DNA of 64,000 bases. Source: Bacteroidota bacterium (GTDB taxonomy: Bacteria; Bacteroidota; Ignavibacteria; Ignavibacteriales; Melioribacteraceae). The notes under the pieces are model-generated. The model did not search any database. It worked only from the letters and a program-made list of their open reading frames with translations, and was not told the origin of the DNA. Both the position numbers and the translations under genes were made by a program. Location of the stretch: the NCBI GenBank assembly GCA_018829205.1, contig JAHJUE010000029.1, positions 1 through 64,000 of the forward strand, in the 5' to 3' direction. Positions 1-8,737 of this stretch are shown here, piece by piece. Within the stretch, counting starts at the first letter, position 1. Each line of letters starts with the position of its first letter.

Positions 1-891
1 CACAGTTATTTGATGTTTAAGAGCTCTAGACTTTTCATTTTTGTCAATTGTCGGATCTCCGCTTTGGCTTAGTCCGTTATCACTGTAAACTACATGACAG
101 GCCGAGCATCCGGACGATCGCATATTACCGGGAGATTTAGCTCCTTCAGTCCATAAATGGCAGCGAATACAGAAATTACGATTCATATTATCAACATCAG
201 AAAAGCTTGAAGGAGGAGCTTCTTTTAGTTCTCTTAAGGCACCTTTTTCAGAAGGTATATCCCCGTCTTTATCAACCACGGCTCTAATACCGTATATAGC
301 CCCCTTTTTCATCTGCTCACCCCACAAATACCTTGATCCGCTTAACTCACCGGCTGAGGTGGCCATTAAACCTTTTAACATTCTTGTTACATGATCTGTT
401 TGGCCATTTGCGGCAACTACAGTCATAAGATTACCATCTTTCGAATGACATCTACCGCAAGTTTTATCAATAAATCTAAAGTCGGCAGAGTTTACAATCA
501 TATCTTTGTGTGCCAATTCTTTTGTGTGACCAGTTGGATTACCAAAATGGCATATTTCACACTTTTCAACTCCGCTAGCGGAAATTTTTTTACTTTTCCA
601 TGCCAAATCCATTTTTTGATTAATTTTTTCAATACCTTCATGGCAACTTAGGCAACGTTTCTTTTTTGCTAATTCAACTGAAACTTCATTAAACTGTTTT
701 TTCGTTTGAAGATCAGAAGTATTAATTTTAGCCATGCTTGAATCAACGCTTATAATTGCGTCAACCATTATCTTTTTATCTTTTAATTCGACTAAATCGT
801 TATTATCATCTCCACATCCGATTATTAAAAATGAAAAAACAATTGTGTTAAAAACAAAACGAATAACTAAAGGAAAAATCTTAAAAATCAT
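1..891 (-). CDS. Multiheme c-type cytochrome lipoprotein (partial, 3' end outside window)
   Basis: Open for 297 codons from an ATG at 891 to the left edge without a stop. The N-terminus is hydrophobic and ends in a lipobox (IIGC, Cys26), so it is predicted to be an outer-surface or periplasmic lipoprotein. Five CXXCH haem sites are visible: CLSCH (Cys80), CEICH, CGRCH, CIRCH and CSACH. The ATG overlaps the stop of the preceding tetraheme cytochrome gene by four bases, so it is the last visible gene of the cytochrome bc operon. By inference it is an electron outlet of that complex, or a small multiheme reductase. More haems may lie outside the window. The exact family is not recognised. Confidence 0.85.
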   Translation of the reverse strand, partial: MIFKIFPLVIRFVFNTIVFSFLIIGCGDDNNDLVELKDKKIMVDAIISVDSSMAKINTSDLQTKKQFNEVSVELAKKKRCLSCHEGIEKINQKMDLAWKSKKISASGVEKCEICHFGNPTGHTKELAHKDMIVNSADFRFIDKTCGRCHSKDGNLMTVVAANGQTDHVTRMLKGLMATSAGELSGSRYLWGEQMKKGAIYGIRAVVDKDGDIPSEKGALRELKEAPPSSFSDVDNMNRNFCIRCHLWTEGAKSPGNMRSSGCSACHVVYSDNGLSQSGDPTIDKNEKSRALKHQITV

Positions 892-1763
892 TTTATAACC
901 TCACTAATATTTTCTTTTTTTTTAACAACATACTCGGTGGGTATTTCTTCAGGAACTAGGCTTAACATGTATACTGCAAGTGCGGTTGCATTTTCGTTAT
1001 TCATTTTAAAATCCATCATTTTTGATTCATAATAATATGATGGATTTTCAAAGTGGTTTACCAACCATTCAGAAATATTTTTATCACCATGATATTCGCT
1101 TCCCCAACTTACATCGTAATATTTTTTTGCACCAATTTTTGTTAAATCTGGACCTGCTGTTCCACCGCTTTTATATAATTTATGACAAACATTACATCCG
1201 TATAAATCAAAAAGACGTTTTCCTTTTCCAATTACCGAGGTTTCTTTATATGAATTTTCAGCATGACATTTTCCGCATGAAGATTGTATAAAAACTCCAC
1301 CAAGCATTGGGTATAAAGATCCTTCCTCTTCAGCGGCACCATGAGCGGATTCAGTTGTTGTTGCCATGCCCAGACCGCCGTGACAGATAGTGCAGCCAAA
1401 TTTCTCAATTGGATGATTTTTTAAATATTCTCCAGGATGGGACGTAAGCGGTTGTTTAATATTTTTAAATTTTTCCTCGTCTATGGAAACATGACAGCTA
1501 ATACAACGATCCGTTTTATTTAGTTCTTTTATATGTATTTGCTTTATATTTACCTCAAACTGATTAATTAATTCTTTCTCTTGATCAGTTTTTGCCATCC
1601 TTGAGGAAATATCCTTATAACTCTCTTGATAATTTGCCCAATCAGTTTGAAAATCAAATATGAAAACTAAAAAATATATTAGGGAAAAAACCAGAAAGAC
1701 AACTGATAAAAGAAAAACACTTTCTATTTTAACTTTTTTGAGATTATTGAGATTAATTTTCAT
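888..1763 (-). CDS. Membrane-anchored tetraheme cytochrome c of a bc-type complex
   Basis: 291 aa. One N-terminal membrane segment (about residues 16-37) is followed by a periplasmic part with four CXXCH motifs: CISCH (about 87), CTICH (about 125), CGKCH (about 163) and CNVCH (about 190). The last, in a Gly/Pro-rich setting followed by a distant Met, resembles a monohaem cytochrome c fold. It lies 12 bp after the cytochrome b gene, in the position of cytochrome c1 in bc operons, so it probably takes electrons from the Rieske protein. Canonical cytochrome c1 has one haem; four suggests a multiheme wire towards the next gene product. Confidence 0.87.
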   Translation of the reverse strand: MKINLNNLKKVKIESVFLLSVVFLVFSLIYFLVFIFDFQTDWANYQESYKDISSRMAKTDQEKELINQFEVNIKQIHIKELNKTDRCISCHVSIDEEKFKNIKQPLTSHPGEYLKNHPIEKFGCTICHGGLGMATTTESAHGAAEEEGSLYPMLGGVFIQSSCGKCHAENSYKETSVIGKGKRLFDLYGCNVCHKLYKSGGTAGPDLTKIGAKKYYDVSWGSEYHGDKNISEWLVNHFENPSYYYESKMMDFKMNNENATALAVYMLSLVPEEIPTEYVVKKKENISEVIK

Positions 1764-1775
1764 AATATTTTTTAA

Positions 1776-3023
1776 TTAAAATGGTAAAACAAATGACCAA
1801 CCGGGGCCCCTAAAGTATTGCCCGATGATCGTTAATAAAATGGCTAAACCTAAAGCAGACGCAAAAACAATAAGTTCTTTTTTTCTTTCTCTCGCAAACC
1901 AAACTCCAACACCATTATGATCCGGTTTTATATATGGAACAGCCATTAAAATTATTATTGCAGCTGCAGGAATAAAAAATCCTCCCCAAAATGCAGTAGT
2001 ATGAGATACAATTTCCTGAAGAGCTATAAAATACCATGGTGATTTTGCCGGATTAGGAGTTTTGAGTGGATTCGCTAATTCTTCTAAAGGAGCATTAAAA
2101 TAAACAGACATTAATAGTAAAAGGAGAAATACTATCACACCAGCAATAATTTCCATTATTAATAAATTGGGATACGTCATAACTAGTTCATCAGGTTCTT
2201 TATCTGTTCCGTAAGTTATTTTCAAATTTTTAGGAGCTGTCATCAAAGTATAAGTTTTTTTCTGACTTTCTTTTTCAGTATTAACAGAACTGTTTATATA
2301 AGTGTTTTTAGGTGAAGATATACCGCCGTCTTTTCGAACTCTCCAGAAATGAACAAACATTAAAATGACCGCTAAAGCCGGAAGAATAAAAACATGCAGT
2401 GTGTAGAATCTTATTAAAGCATTTTGATCAACAATATTCCCGCCCAACAATAAAAATCTAACTTCTTCACCAATAATTGGAACACCTTTAGCCATATCGC
2501 TCCCAACAGTTATTGCCCAAAAAGCTAATTGGTCCCATGGTAGCAGATACCCAGTAAAGCTAAGACCTAGCGTTAAAACAAACAGAAAAACACCAATTAC
2601 CCAGTTGAATTCTCTTGGCTCTTTAAATGAGCCTGTAAAAAATACTCTACACATATGCAACAGTACCGCAACAACCATCCCTTGAGCCGCCCATCTATGC
2701 ATATTTCTAATAATTCTTCCATAAGGAACAGTATAAACTATATCCAGTACACTCTTATAAGCTTTTTCGGTTGAAGGTATATAATAAAACATTAAGAGTC
2801 CGCCAGTTATAACAAGAATAAGAAATAGAAAAAAGGAAATTCCTCCTAATCCGAATGTATAATTGAATTTCAATCCGTGTTTATTAATTTTTACTGGATG
2901 AAGATGTAAAAAGAAATTATTGTTCATTAATAATGAACGGTCTAAATCATTGTCAGGATTACCATGCCTAATTATAGATTTAGCAAGTCTTGATGATTTT
3001 AATTTTTCAATAATATTATTCAT
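1776..3023 (-). CDS. Cytochrome b subunit of a quinol:cytochrome c oxidoreductase (b6 and subunit IV fused)
   Basis: 415 aa with about eight membrane segments. The N-terminal half carries the four-helix haem b core, with His pairs in the HRWAAQG and LHMCR region and in the LHVFILPA and HFWR region. The C-terminal half resembles subunit IV, with SPWYF in place of the PEWY motif at the quinol-oxidising site. The protein oxidises quinol at the membrane and passes electrons to the Rieske protein. It is one gene, not the split b6/IV form. It lies between the Rieske gene (28 bp) and the tetraheme cytochrome gene (12 bp) in one operon. Confidence 0.93.
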   Translation of the reverse strand: MNNIIEKLKSSRLAKSIIRHGNPDNDLDRSLLMNNNFFLHLHPVKINKHGLKFNYTFGLGGISFFLFLILVITGGLLMFYYIPSTEKAYKSVLDIVYTVPYGRIIRNMHRWAAQGMVVAVLLHMCRVFFTGSFKEPREFNWVIGVFLFVLTLGLSFTGYLLPWDQLAFWAITVGSDMAKGVPIIGEEVRFLLLGGNIVDQNALIRFYTLHVFILPALAVILMFVHFWRVRKDGGISSPKNTYINSSVNTEKESQKKTYTLMTAPKNLKITYGTDKEPDELVMTYPNLLIMEIIAGVIVFLLLLLMSVYFNAPLEELANPLKTPNPAKSPWYFIALQEIVSHTTAFWGGFFIPAAAIIILMAVPYIKPDHNGVGVWFARERKKELIVFASALGLAILLTIIGQYFRGPGWSFVLPF

Positions 3024-3051
3024 AGTTAAATACCAGCTTAGAAAATTTTAA

Positions 3052-3546
3052 TTAAGTTAATCTTGCATTTTCATCAACAATCTTTCCTGTATCAACAACA
3101 ATTCGTCCATCTTTTCCTTTTATAAGATGATACCTATCCAAAGGTCTGGGCGCTGGACCTGCTATATTTTTCCCATCTTTGTCAAATTTACTTCCGTGAC
3201 ATGGACAATGGTATTCTTTTTCTCCCGCCTGCCAATTTACAGTACAACCTAAGTGAGTACAAATTGCTGATTGAGCATAAATTCCTTTCCCATCATTTAC
3301 TAGGTAAGTTTTCTTTTCAGAAACAAACTCAACTGATCCAACTTTATATGTATCAGGTGTTTCAGCAGAAAATTTTGCAGAAGGTTCGTAAAGAACTTTT
3401 GGTGTTAGAAATCTTACAGCGGCAAACAAACTGGTAAATATAGACGCAGAAAATGCGCCAAGACCTATCATGGAAATCAGTTTCTTTCTTGAAATCTTTT
3501 TTTCAGTTATCTGACTAATGATGCTTTCCTTTTTGTTGTCGTTCAT
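3052..3546 (-). CDS. Rieske [2Fe-2S] protein
   Basis: 164 aa. An N-terminal hydrophobic anchor (about residues 24-46, preceded by a basic KKISRKK stretch) is followed by a soluble domain with both Rieske cluster motifs, CTHLGC and CPCHGS, plus the GPAPRPLDRY segment that follows the cluster in this family. It transfers electrons from quinol at cytochrome b to the cytochrome c subunit. The gene sits 12 bp downstream of the FAD oxidoreductase and 28 bp upstream of cytochrome b. The length is typical of bacterial Rieske subunits. Confidence 0.94.
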   Translation of the reverse strand: MNDNKKESIISQITEKKISRKKLISMIGLGAFSASIFTSLFAAVRFLTPKVLYEPSAKFSAETPDTYKVGSVEFVSEKKTYLVNDGKGIYAQSAICTHLGCTVNWQAGEKEYHCPCHGSKFDKDGKNIAGPAPRPLDRYHLIKGKDGRIVVDTGKIVDENARLT

Positions 3547-3558
3547 ATGCTTATTCCT

Positions 3559-5370
3559 CTAAATAAATTCAAATGATTCCATTGAAATGGCATTCACTGG
3601 GCATCTTCTAAAACATTGTCCGCATTGTATACATTGGGTATCGTCTTTTAAAATGGAACATAGTTTTTGTTTGTTTTCAAACTTGTTACTATTTATTGAG
3701 ATAAAAGTTTTTTTCAGTTCTACATTTTCGACTTGGTCAAAATCAACAATTGAAAGACAAGAGGTTGGGCAAATATCAACACAACCGCCACAGAGTATAC
3801 ATGTGTCACTGTTAAAAACAGTATAAATTTGGCATCTTAGACAACGATTCGATTCTGCAATACCCTGCTCAATTGTAAAACATTGCTCAACTTCACTTAT
3901 ACCGATTCTACGATCTAAAGAAAGAGTTGATGCGTCCTGTCTTTTAATTTTATGATAGTTAGGTTTAAACTCGAACTGTTGATGACAAACTGCTTTTATT
4001 GTTTTAACTGGAAGGATTTCTTCTTTTTCTCCTCTCTTTTCAGAAAGCATCAGGTGTATTGAATCAGCGGCCTTTTTTCCATCGGCAACTGCTTGAATAA
4101 CATTTCTTGGTCCAAATGCAACATCACCTCCGGCAAAAACATTACTTTCCGTTGTTTGATAATGTTCTTCATTAATTTTAATTGTTCCATTTAAATTCAG
4201 CTTAATATTAGAATCCGAATTTAAGAAATCCAACTCCGGCTTTTGACCAACAGCCATAATTACAGTATCGCAGTATAAAATGTTTTCGGTTTTAGGAATT
4301 AATATTGGATTAAATACTCCGTTGGCATCAAATACTGATTTCACACTTAACGTTTCGATTCCCAATACTTTTCCTTTTTCACCAATAATTTTTTTTAAGC
4401 TGCAACTATTATGAATAATTATTCCTTCTTTTTCGGCTTCTTGAATTTCCCAACCAGTTGCGGGCATTTCTCCCCTGCTCTCAACGCACATTATATGAAC
4501 TTCTTTTGCGCCTAGTCTTAGCGCTGTTCTAGCGGCATCAACTGCAGCCTGAGCTTCTTCAGATACTGAAGAGTTGTTATTATTAGTGTTTTGTCTAAGA
4601 ACTGTCCTAGCAACGTCTAGGGCAACGTTTCCGCCCCCAACCACAATAACCTTACTGCCAACTTTTACCTGATATCCTTTATTTACGTTAAGGAGAAAAT
4701 CGATACCATTAAAAACACCATCAAAATCTTTGCCCTCAACATTTAGTTCTTTGCCTTTTTGTGTTCCTACTGCAATAAAGATTGTTTCAAAGCCTTCTTT
4801 TTTTATATCTTCAAGAGTATAATTGGAGTTTAACGGTGTGTTAAGACGAACATCCATACCAGTACTTAGAATAAATTCGATATCTTTTTGAATAATTTCT
4901 CTCGGCAATCTATACTCTGGTACTCCCAACCAAAGCATTCCTCCAAGGGTTGAGGTTGATTCAAAGACAGTTACTTGATATCCTCTTTTCTGAAGGTAAT
5001 AAGCTGCGGTTAAACCTGAGGGACCACCACCAATAACGGCAATTTTTTCCTTATATTTAATTCGTTGTTTTAGGTAAGGCTCTGTATCTTTACTGTGTTC
5101 CTCGGCAAGTCTTTTTAAAGCTTTAATCGAAATTGGATTTCCGAAGTCCCCCTTGCGGCAGTTAACTTCGCATGGGTGTGTACAAATCCTTCCGCATATA
5201 GAAGCAAAAGGATTAGGCTCCCGAGCAATTCGAAAAGCTTCGGTATATTTACCCAAATTGATAAGTGAAATATATTTCCACGCATTAGTACCAACGGGAC
5301 AACCTTTTTGACAACCAATATTTTCGTGAAAATTTAATAAATCCAGGTTTTTTACTTTAAATTTCATCAA
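3559..5370 (-). CDS. NAD(P)-FAD oxidoreductase (GltD-like) with C-terminal 2x[4Fe-4S] ferredoxin domain
   Basis: 603 aa. An N-terminal Cys-rich helical domain, as in glutamate synthase small subunit and dihydropyrimidine dehydrogenase (GCQKGCPVG, CGRICTHPCEVNCRKG), is followed by an FAD-binding motif (VIGGGPSGLTAAYYL), a second dinucleotide site (VIVVGGGNVALDVA) and the closing GDVAFGPRNV FAD motif. The C-terminus has two ferredoxin clusters (CILCGGCVDICP and CIQCGQCFRRCP). No glutamate synthase large subunit is near. It is the first gene of the bc-complex operon, so it may feed electrons from NAD(P)H or ferredoxin into the quinol pool. That role is inferred only from gene order. Confidence 0.88.
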   Translation of the reverse strand: MMKFKVKNLDLLNFHENIGCQKGCPVGTNAWKYISLINLGKYTEAFRIAREPNPFASICGRICTHPCEVNCRKGDFGNPISIKALKRLAEEHSKDTEPYLKQRIKYKEKIAVIGGGPSGLTAAYYLQKRGYQVTVFESTSTLGGMLWLGVPEYRLPREIIQKDIEFILSTGMDVRLNTPLNSNYTLEDIKKEGFETIFIAVGTQKGKELNVEGKDFDGVFNGIDFLLNVNKGYQVKVGSKVIVVGGGNVALDVARTVLRQNTNNNNSSVSEEAQAAVDAARTALRLGAKEVHIMCVESRGEMPATGWEIQEAEKEGIIIHNSCSLKKIIGEKGKVLGIETLSVKSVFDANGVFNPILIPKTENILYCDTVIMAVGQKPELDFLNSDSNIKLNLNGTIKINEEHYQTTESNVFAGGDVAFGPRNVIQAVADGKKAADSIHLMLSEKRGEKEEILPVKTIKAVCHQQFEFKPNYHKIKRQDASTLSLDRRIGISEVEQCFTIEQGIAESNRCLRCQIYTVFNSDTCILCGGCVDICPTSCLSIVDFDQVENVELKKTFISINSNKFENKQKLCSILKDDTQCIQCGQCFRRCPVNAISMESFEFI

Positions 5371-5400
5371 TATACAGAATTCATTTGTTGTAAATGAAAC

Positions 5401-5417
5401 GTCAATTTTAGTACCAA
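5401..5417 (-). promoter_or_regulatory. Possible sigma-54 promoter of the bc operon
   Basis: On the minus strand the sequence reads TGGTAC-N5-TTGA, with a good -24 element and correct GG-to-GN spacing but GA in place of the usual GC at -12. It lies about 30 bp before the ATG at 5370. The neighbouring regulator is a sigma-54 activator, which fits. The imperfect -12 keeps confidence low. Confidence 0.35.
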
Positions 5418-5487
5418 ATTAAAAGCTATTATACAGTGCTTAAAATGAAATTATTTGATTAAAGTGAGGATTAAACATAAAGGTGAG

Positions 5488-5505
5488 TCGGAACTTTAAA
5501 TCCGA
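5488..5505. promoter_or_regulatory. Dyad TCGGA-N8-TCCGA, possible activator site
   Basis: An 18-bp inverted repeat lies in the 221-bp gap between the response regulator and the bc operon, about 90 bp upstream of the possible sigma-54 promoter. This is the distance at which NtrC-type activators normally bind. Another TCCGA half-site is present near 5522. No binding specificity is known. Confidence 0.35.
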
Positions 5506-5591
5506 TTGTTGAAAAAATTATCCGAAAATTATTGTTGATTCTGTCTTCATATTTATTTTTAAATTAACAAATATTAATTATTTTTTTCTTA

Positions 5592-6971
5592 TTATCCTTT
5601 AAAATCTTCTTTTTTTAAATCGTATTTTTTCATTTTTTCATAAAGATTACGTTCTTGAATACCTGTAAATTTTGATGTGTCACTAATATTTCCCTTATAT
5701 AGTTCCAAAGCCTGCTTTATATATTCCTTTTCAAAATTTGATTTAGCTTCTTGTAATGGTTTCATATTAGAATTTACAATTCTTCCAATATCGCTATTGT
5801 GAGTAAAAACCGCATTAAAACAATCTGCATCCAAAACCTCTTTGTTGGTAAGAAGCAGCATCCTTTCTATTAAATGTTCAAATTCTCTAACATTTCCCGG
5901 CCATTGATATTCAACTAATTTTGATAAAAGGCTTGGATTGATTCCTTTTATTTTTTTATTGTATTTTTCTGAATATTTATTAACAAAAAATTCAGTTAAT
6001 AACGGTATATCGTCAAATCTTTTTCTAAGAGGAGGAATGTTAATTTGTATTACATTTAATCTAAAAAATAAGTCTTCTCTAAATGTATTCTCTTTTATTT
6101 TTTGTTTAAGATCTTCATTAGTGGCGGCAATAACTCTTACATCACTATATATTGTTTGGTTGCCTCCAACTCTCTGAAATTCCTTTCTTTCGATTGCTCT
6201 TAATAATTTAGCTTGGACATTATAGCTTACATTACCAATTTCGTCAAGAAAAATAGTTCCGCCATTTGTGAATTCGAATTTCCCCTTTTTTTGTTGATGT
6301 GCGTTTGTAAACGATCCTTTTTCGTGTCCAAACAGTTCACTTTCAATTAGTGATTCAGCTAATGCGGCACAATCAACTACAGTAAAACCTTTGTCACGCC
6401 TGTTGCTGTTATAGTGAATTGATCTTGCAACTAATTCTTTACCACAACCTGTTTCTCCCTGCACTAATATTGATACGTCGGTGTCTGCAACAGACTTAAT
6501 AAGGTTATAAATTTTTCTCATTTCAAAATTTTGTCCGACTATATTATCAAAACTAAAAAGCTCTGATCTTTCTTTTTGCAGCAATCTTAATTTTTTTTCA
6601 GTCTTATAACTATCAATTGCTTTTCTTGCCAAAATAAAAAGTTCGTCATAGTTTAATGGTTTAGTAATGTAATTATATGCACCGCTTTTCATGGCTTCAA
6701 CTGCATTTTCGATTGTTGAATGGGCGGTTATCATAATTACGGGAATTTCAAAACCCTTTTTTCTTATATTTTTTAATACCTCCATTCCGTTCATTTTTGG
6801 CATTTGATAATCAAGCAATACTAGGTCAAAATCTTTTTCTTCAATTTTAGAAATTGCTTCATAACCAGACAACGAAACTTCAACATTATACCCTTCTAAA
6901 CCAAGATTAGCTGAAAGTACTTTTAAACCTCCCGGCTCATCGTCAACAATTAATATAAGTTCATTATTCAT
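5592..6971 (-). CDS. NtrC-family sigma-54 response regulator (REC-AAA+-Fis HTH)
   Basis: 459 aa. The receiver domain has the phosphoacceptor context LVLLDYQMPKMNG. The AAA+ domain has Walker A GETGCGKE, GGTIFLDEIG as Walker B, and a C-terminal Fis-like helix-turn-helix (ISDTSKFTGIQERNLYEKMK). The sigma-54 contact loop reads GSFTNA instead of GAFTGA. The gene follows its histidine kinase by 13 bp and is read towards the bc operon, its likely target. The two other sigma-54 activators in this window keep GAFTGA, so the change is specific to this protein. Confidence 0.92.
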   Translation of the reverse strand: MNNELILIVDDEPGGLKVLSANLGLEGYNVEVSLSGYEAISKIEEKDFDLVLLDYQMPKMNGMEVLKNIRKKGFEIPVIMITAHSTIENAVEAMKSGAYNYITKPLNYDELFILARKAIDSYKTEKKLRLLQKERSELFSFDNIVGQNFEMRKIYNLIKSVADTDVSILVQGETGCGKELVARSIHYNSNRRDKGFTVVDCAALAESLIESELFGHEKGSFTNAHQQKKGKFEFTNGGTIFLDEIGNVSYNVQAKLLRAIERKEFQRVGGNQTIYSDVRVIAATNEDLKQKIKENTFREDLFFRLNVIQINIPPLRKRFDDIPLLTEFFVNKYSEKYNKKIKGINPSLLSKLVEYQWPGNVREFEHLIERMLLLTNKEVLDADCFNAVFTHNSDIGRIVNSNMKPLQEAKSNFEKEYIKQALELYKGNISDTSKFTGIQERNLYEKMKKYDLKKEDFKG

Positions 6972-6984
6972 AATTTTTTAATTA

Positions 6985-8523
6985 TTATGTTCTAAGTGGC
7001 AGTTTTATATTTACAAAAGTTCCGCGGTTTTGTTTACTTAAAATTTTTATTTCGCCTCTATGGTTAGAAATAATTTTTTCAACAATACTTAAACCAAGCC
7101 CTGTACCACTTTGCCTTGTTGTAAAAAACGGGGTAAAAATCATTTGTAGATCTTCCTGCTTAATTCCACATCCATTGTCAAAAATTCTTATCAGTAGGAA
7201 ATTCTGCATAGGAGATGTATTTATTTTTTTTACATTTATTTTAATTTGGCCCATCGGTAATTCACTAAAAGCGTTAATTGAATTTTCAACAAGATTATCG
7301 ATTACCTGAGTAAATTGATTTTTATCAATAAAAATGATTGGGATTTCCTTTTTTGCCTCAATACTAACCACAACATGAGCAAGGTGTAACTTATCAGAAA
7401 ATTCCTGAATTCTTTCGCGTATTAAATTCACAACATTCACTTTTTCCAAAACAGGTTTTACAGGTTTTGTCGCGTTAAGCAATTCTGAAGCTACATTGTT
7501 AATTCGTTTTATATTTTCTTCAATAAGATCCAGATATTCTTTCAAGATGATATCGTCTTTACTTGTTTTTTTTAAGTAATGAATAGCTCCGTCAATAGTA
7601 TTAAGCGGATTTCGGACCTCATGAGCAACTTTTGCGGCCATTTCTCCAATACCAGCTAATATTTTTATTTTTTCTTTTTCAGAATTTTTTCTTTTTATCT
7701 CCTCTATATAATCGTCAATATCACCCGCCATTTTTGCCAAAACATTAAATATATATTTAAATTCATTAGGCGAATTAAATTTTTCATTACTTATAACCTC
7801 ACCTTTCGAAATGTCCTTTGATATTTTTACAAGAGCATTAATTGGTGTACTTAAATAACTATCTGAAAATGATTTGAAAAAATTTTTTGCGAAAAGATTC
7901 GCAACCAATCCCATTAACAATAATAACACTAGATAAATTATTGTATTATTTACTCCACTTAAAGAAGTAAAAGAAATTACCAAACCACCCAAAATTTTAT
8001 CATCTTCAAAATGACATCGTTGACATGAGTTTTCATTTTCAAAGGTCAACACTATTCTATCATTAGATTTTATTGTATTCTTTTTAAAACTGTTTTCAAA
8101 GGCTTCATTTAATTCAGGGTAGTCTAATATTATTCCTTCATTATTTAATTCGTCTGAGATTATAACTTTTCTATTTTTATTCACTAAAATTACGTTTTCA
8201 ATAGCATCTAACTCTCTTATTTTTTCTAAAGAATTTCTAACGCGCATAAAATCATTTGAGATCATAGCTGATTTTAAATTCTCAGCCAGACCAATCTCAA
8301 TAATATTGAGCATACTGTTTTTAAATGAGTTAAACTGTAGATTAATACTTAAATAAAACAATACGATTATAATGCCAATTATTAGTGGAATAAAAATAAA
8401 AAAAACCTTAGAAAAACTTTCGATAAACTCTAAAAGACTAACATTTTTTTTAATTAATTGTATCTTAATCAATTCCCTTAAATATTCCTCAAATTTTACA
8501 TATATACTACTAAGTGTCTTCAT
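6985..8523 (-). CDS. Sensor histidine kinase with CXXCH haem motif in the sensor domain
   Basis: 512 aa. Membrane segments at about 38-60 and 191-211 bracket a periplasmic sensor domain with CQRCH at residues 167-171, a c-type haem attachment motif. After a linker come the phosphoacceptor His (VAHEVRNPLNT, His301) and the ATPase motifs (VENSINAF, DNGCGIK, GTGLGLS). It probably senses redox state, oxygen or NO through a covalently bound haem and phosphorylates the regulator encoded 13 bp downstream. Haem attachment is inferred from the motif and the likely periplasmic location. Confidence 0.9.
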   Translation of the reverse strand: MKTLSSIYVKFEEYLRELIKIQLIKKNVSLLEFIESFSKVFFIFIPLIIGIIIVLFYLSINLQFNSFKNSMLNIIEIGLAENLKSAMISNDFMRVRNSLEKIRELDAIENVILVNKNRKVIISDELNNEGIILDYPELNEAFENSFKKNTIKSNDRIVLTFENENSCQRCHFEDDKILGGLVISFTSLSGVNNTIIYLVLLLLMGLVANLFAKNFFKSFSDSYLSTPINALVKISKDISKGEVISNEKFNSPNEFKYIFNVLAKMAGDIDDYIEEIKRKNSEKEKIKILAGIGEMAAKVAHEVRNPLNTIDGAIHYLKKTSKDDIILKEYLDLIEENIKRINNVASELLNATKPVKPVLEKVNVVNLIRERIQEFSDKLHLAHVVVSIEAKKEIPIIFIDKNQFTQVIDNLVENSINAFSELPMGQIKINVKKINTSPMQNFLLIRIFDNGCGIKQEDLQMIFTPFFTTRQSGTGLGLSIVEKIISNHRGEIKILSKQNRGTFVNIKLPLRT

Positions 8524-8562
8524 ATTTTCGCCTTTTCAAATTCCGTAGTCTTATGCGTCTAT

Positions 8563-8581
8563 GGAACAATAATTGTACCAT
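8563..8581. promoter_or_regulatory. Near-palindrome upstream of the kinase gene
   Basis: The arms TGGAACAA and TTGTACCA are separated by TAA in the 214-bp divergent gap between the kinase and mobA. Read on the minus strand it also fits TGGTAC-N5-TTGT, similar to the possible sigma-54 element before the bc operon. It could be an operator or a sigma-54-type promoter for the kinase-regulator pair, about 40 bp before the ATG at 8523. Nothing else recognisable lies in this gap. Confidence 0.3.
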
Positions 8582-8737
8582 AAACTATTGCATTTATCTT
8601 ATAAATATATTTAACTGTAATACAATATAATTTATTATAGGGTTTACGAATATTTTTAAAATATTGAGACTTATAAAACAGCTATCACAATAGTCAAACT
8701 AACTTCTACATTATTATTTATCGGGAAAAATTAAATT

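Noticed and set aside
391-651. Open frame on the + strand over the left-edge cytochrome
   Set aside because: It is a shadow of the minus-strand multiheme gene, which has five CXXCH motifs and an operon overlap.
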